Shown here piece by piece: positions 62,431-64,000 of a stretch of DNA of 64,000 nucleotides. The DNA lies in NCBI GenBank assembly GCA_027627225.1, contig CM051028.1, positions 16,247,201-16,311,200 on the forward strand. Reading direction: 5' to 3'. A program made the translations under genes and the position numbers. This DNA is from Congeria kusceri. Lineage: Eukaryota > Mollusca > Bivalvia > Myida > Dreissenidae. Below the pieces are notes generated by a model, which searched no databases, had not been told where the DNA came from, and was given only the letters and a program-made list of their open reading frames with translations. The stretch's first letter is position 1, and each line of letters opens with the position of its first letter.

Positions 62431-63153
62431 AACGAAATGCCAATGCACACTAATACAAAGGCACTTGTACCAATCGTAATGGTTATTAAATCGATTCTCT
62501 CTGGTGTTGCATTATCTGGTAAAGCTTCTGAAACAAATAGAGGATAAATAAAAGCATACGAATAATTGGTTGTAATAGTCAGTTGACAGCGGTCGTGTTT
62601 AAAATGATCGGCTAAAATATCGAATATTTTTATCTCATTACATTCTCTGCAGCGTATTGTAACAATGTAAAAGTTAATTCAAGATTTGACGATAATATAC
62701 CATAAAACAGACCGACAATTGAGTATTGATATATCTCGTTGTCACATGCATACAAACACAACGGCGTTATTTCAAAGAGTGCGTTATTATCCTACGTCGG
62801 CTATATTTTTCACATACAAGAATATTGATGGGGTAAAATGGTTTGTCTATAAAAATGATTTCTGTTTAAACCATTGCCAGTGTATTAAAGTTTATAAAGT
62901 AAGGTTGTGCTAGTAACATGGCCACGATGACTCAAAGGAACTCAGGTGCCTACCAACGAATAAGCATTAAAATAAATGATAGTTAAATATTAACAATGCA
63001 ATTAATTCGTATACATACCATCTGAAACCTCGTCCATCTTAGCGCTTACGTCTTCGCATTTACTGGTGCCGCTTACAGGTCCTTCTTGCATGGGATGAGA
63101 TACGTTTATACGCACTAACGACGTTGCTGAATTGCTTATTTCACTGTCCGCTT
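62394..63153 (-). CDS. Gene D (partial): stalk and TM exons of a short-tailed receptor paralogue
   Basis: Minus strand. Exon 63153-63019 encodes a Ser/Thr-rich stalk (EADSEISNSATSLVRINVSH) and ends GAT G|GTATGT, phase 1. The next exon starts at 62527 after TTTCAG and reads EALPDNATPERIDLITITIG then TSAFVLVCIGISF, matching the gene C TM exon (EALPHSETSAMADL, VFVCIGISV). Gene C splices out after ATCAAAC; here that donor is gone (CTTGAAACTAACAC) and the frame ends LSQSI-stop at 62394. That would give a membrane protein with almost no tail. Ectodomain exons must lie beyond position 63153, probably outside the window. It could equally be a decaying copy. Confidence 0.5.
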
Positions 63154-64000
63154 CTGTTGATCAAATCAATTATTATAAGAAAAACAATGATGCAAAGCAT
63201 AATTGGGTGCCGTATAATTGCGTAAAAGAAACAAATGAACCAAACATTACATAAAAGTATATAATTATGCATACTGAAGTTAATAAACAATAAACTCATA
63301 TTATTCTGTGGTTGTAGTTATAAAATTAAGACCATTTTAAGAAACAAACAATGACAATCCTGATTAAATTCCATCAGTATGTAATGTCGATACAATAATC
63401 CGCTCTTAGCGCCTAATGTTTGTCATTAATGAAACTTGAATAATCTAAATAATTCACATTAACATACTGTATATATTGTACGATTTGTGGTGAGCACGGT
63501 GAAATTATAAATATGAATTTTCTATTCAGTATTAATGCTTTTGTATTTAATAAAGATTTCTGGATGCCTGTTGTAAGTATTTAAACACAACTGACATCGG
63601 CTGCTAGCCTGCAACACTGCGAGATATTTATAGAATGAGTCATTTAAATTGCACCTGAAATGGAGCAGGTCGCCTTCTCTGTTTGCAGTGTGTTGAAGAC
63701 GGTCGGCGCAGGCATCTCAATCTGATTCTTATTTGAACAGCAATGAAATCCACGATTTTAGCTTTTATACGCTTTCAAAAATAATTGATTACTAAACGAA
63801 AAATAATCTTCAAGCATATAACGCAAGAATGTACCTCTCAATTTGATTCAGGGACGTCATGCAAGTGTTTGTAAAAATACTATATAATATATGCTCCTTC
63901 CAAATGCTTCTGGTCATAACATATGCTCATGCGCGGCGCCAAATATTTATATATCCCAGAGCAAGAGCATAAAGCAGTCGCATTTTCCGTCTGGTTGTCC
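63154..64000. other. Upstream of gene D stalk exon, unresolved
   Basis: Probably a gene D intron continuing past the window end. No further Ig exon was recognised. Confidence 0.35.

Overview
The window is eukaryotic nuclear DNA: AT-rich, intron-rich, GT-AG splice sites, and large amounts of short non-autonomous transposons and internal tandem arrays. The repeat style (pieces resembling terminal 'CTCTTGTT' hairpin elements, a tRNA-headed SINE, foldback MITEs) and the receptor genes suggest a bivalve mollusc. The species cannot be named from sequence alone.

Layout. (1) 1147-5403 (+): gene A, a type I membrane receptor with a signal peptide, four exon-encoded Ig-like domains, a TM exon and a tail with YANV, an ITIM (LTYADL) and an ITSM (TIYSTV). 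(2) 17541-30030 (+): an RNF216/Triad3-like RBR E3 ubiquitin ligase, with CUE-like repeats, RING1, IBR and RING2. (3) 42188-46378 (+): gene B, whose ectodomain is a near-identical copy of gene A exons 2-5 (plus a dead piece of exon 6). It is joined to a different TM/tail set whose last exon stops early. (4) 57983-51812 (-): gene C, an older paralogue with frame problems in two ectodomain exons but a clean tail carrying three pYxN-type sites, YANI, YTNI and YENV. (5) 63153-62394 (-): stalk and TM exons of gene D, apparently with a tyrosine-free short tail. An Ig-exon relic lies at about 58986-59282 (-).

What the genes may do together. The receptors form a local family in which similar ectodomains are attached to long, motif-bearing tails (A, C) or short tails (B, D). 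This is the layout of vertebrate 'paired receptor' clusters (KIR, SIRP, PIR, Siglec). That analogy is inference; the motifs, exon phases and duplication breakpoints are read directly. The RBR ligase sits between A and B. Its vertebrate relative acts on innate-immune signalling proteins, but a link to the receptors is not shown.

The remainder is repeats: a hAT-like element with a perfect 8-bp target duplication (8767-10126), a 2.7-kb TIR element (39149-41894), a TIR element of nested palindromes (47963-48802), a mariner transposase relic (about 37250-37960, -), several Helentron/HINE-like elements with central tandem arrays, MITEs, a SINE and minisatellites. No rRNA, CRISPR or prokaryotic feature was seen.
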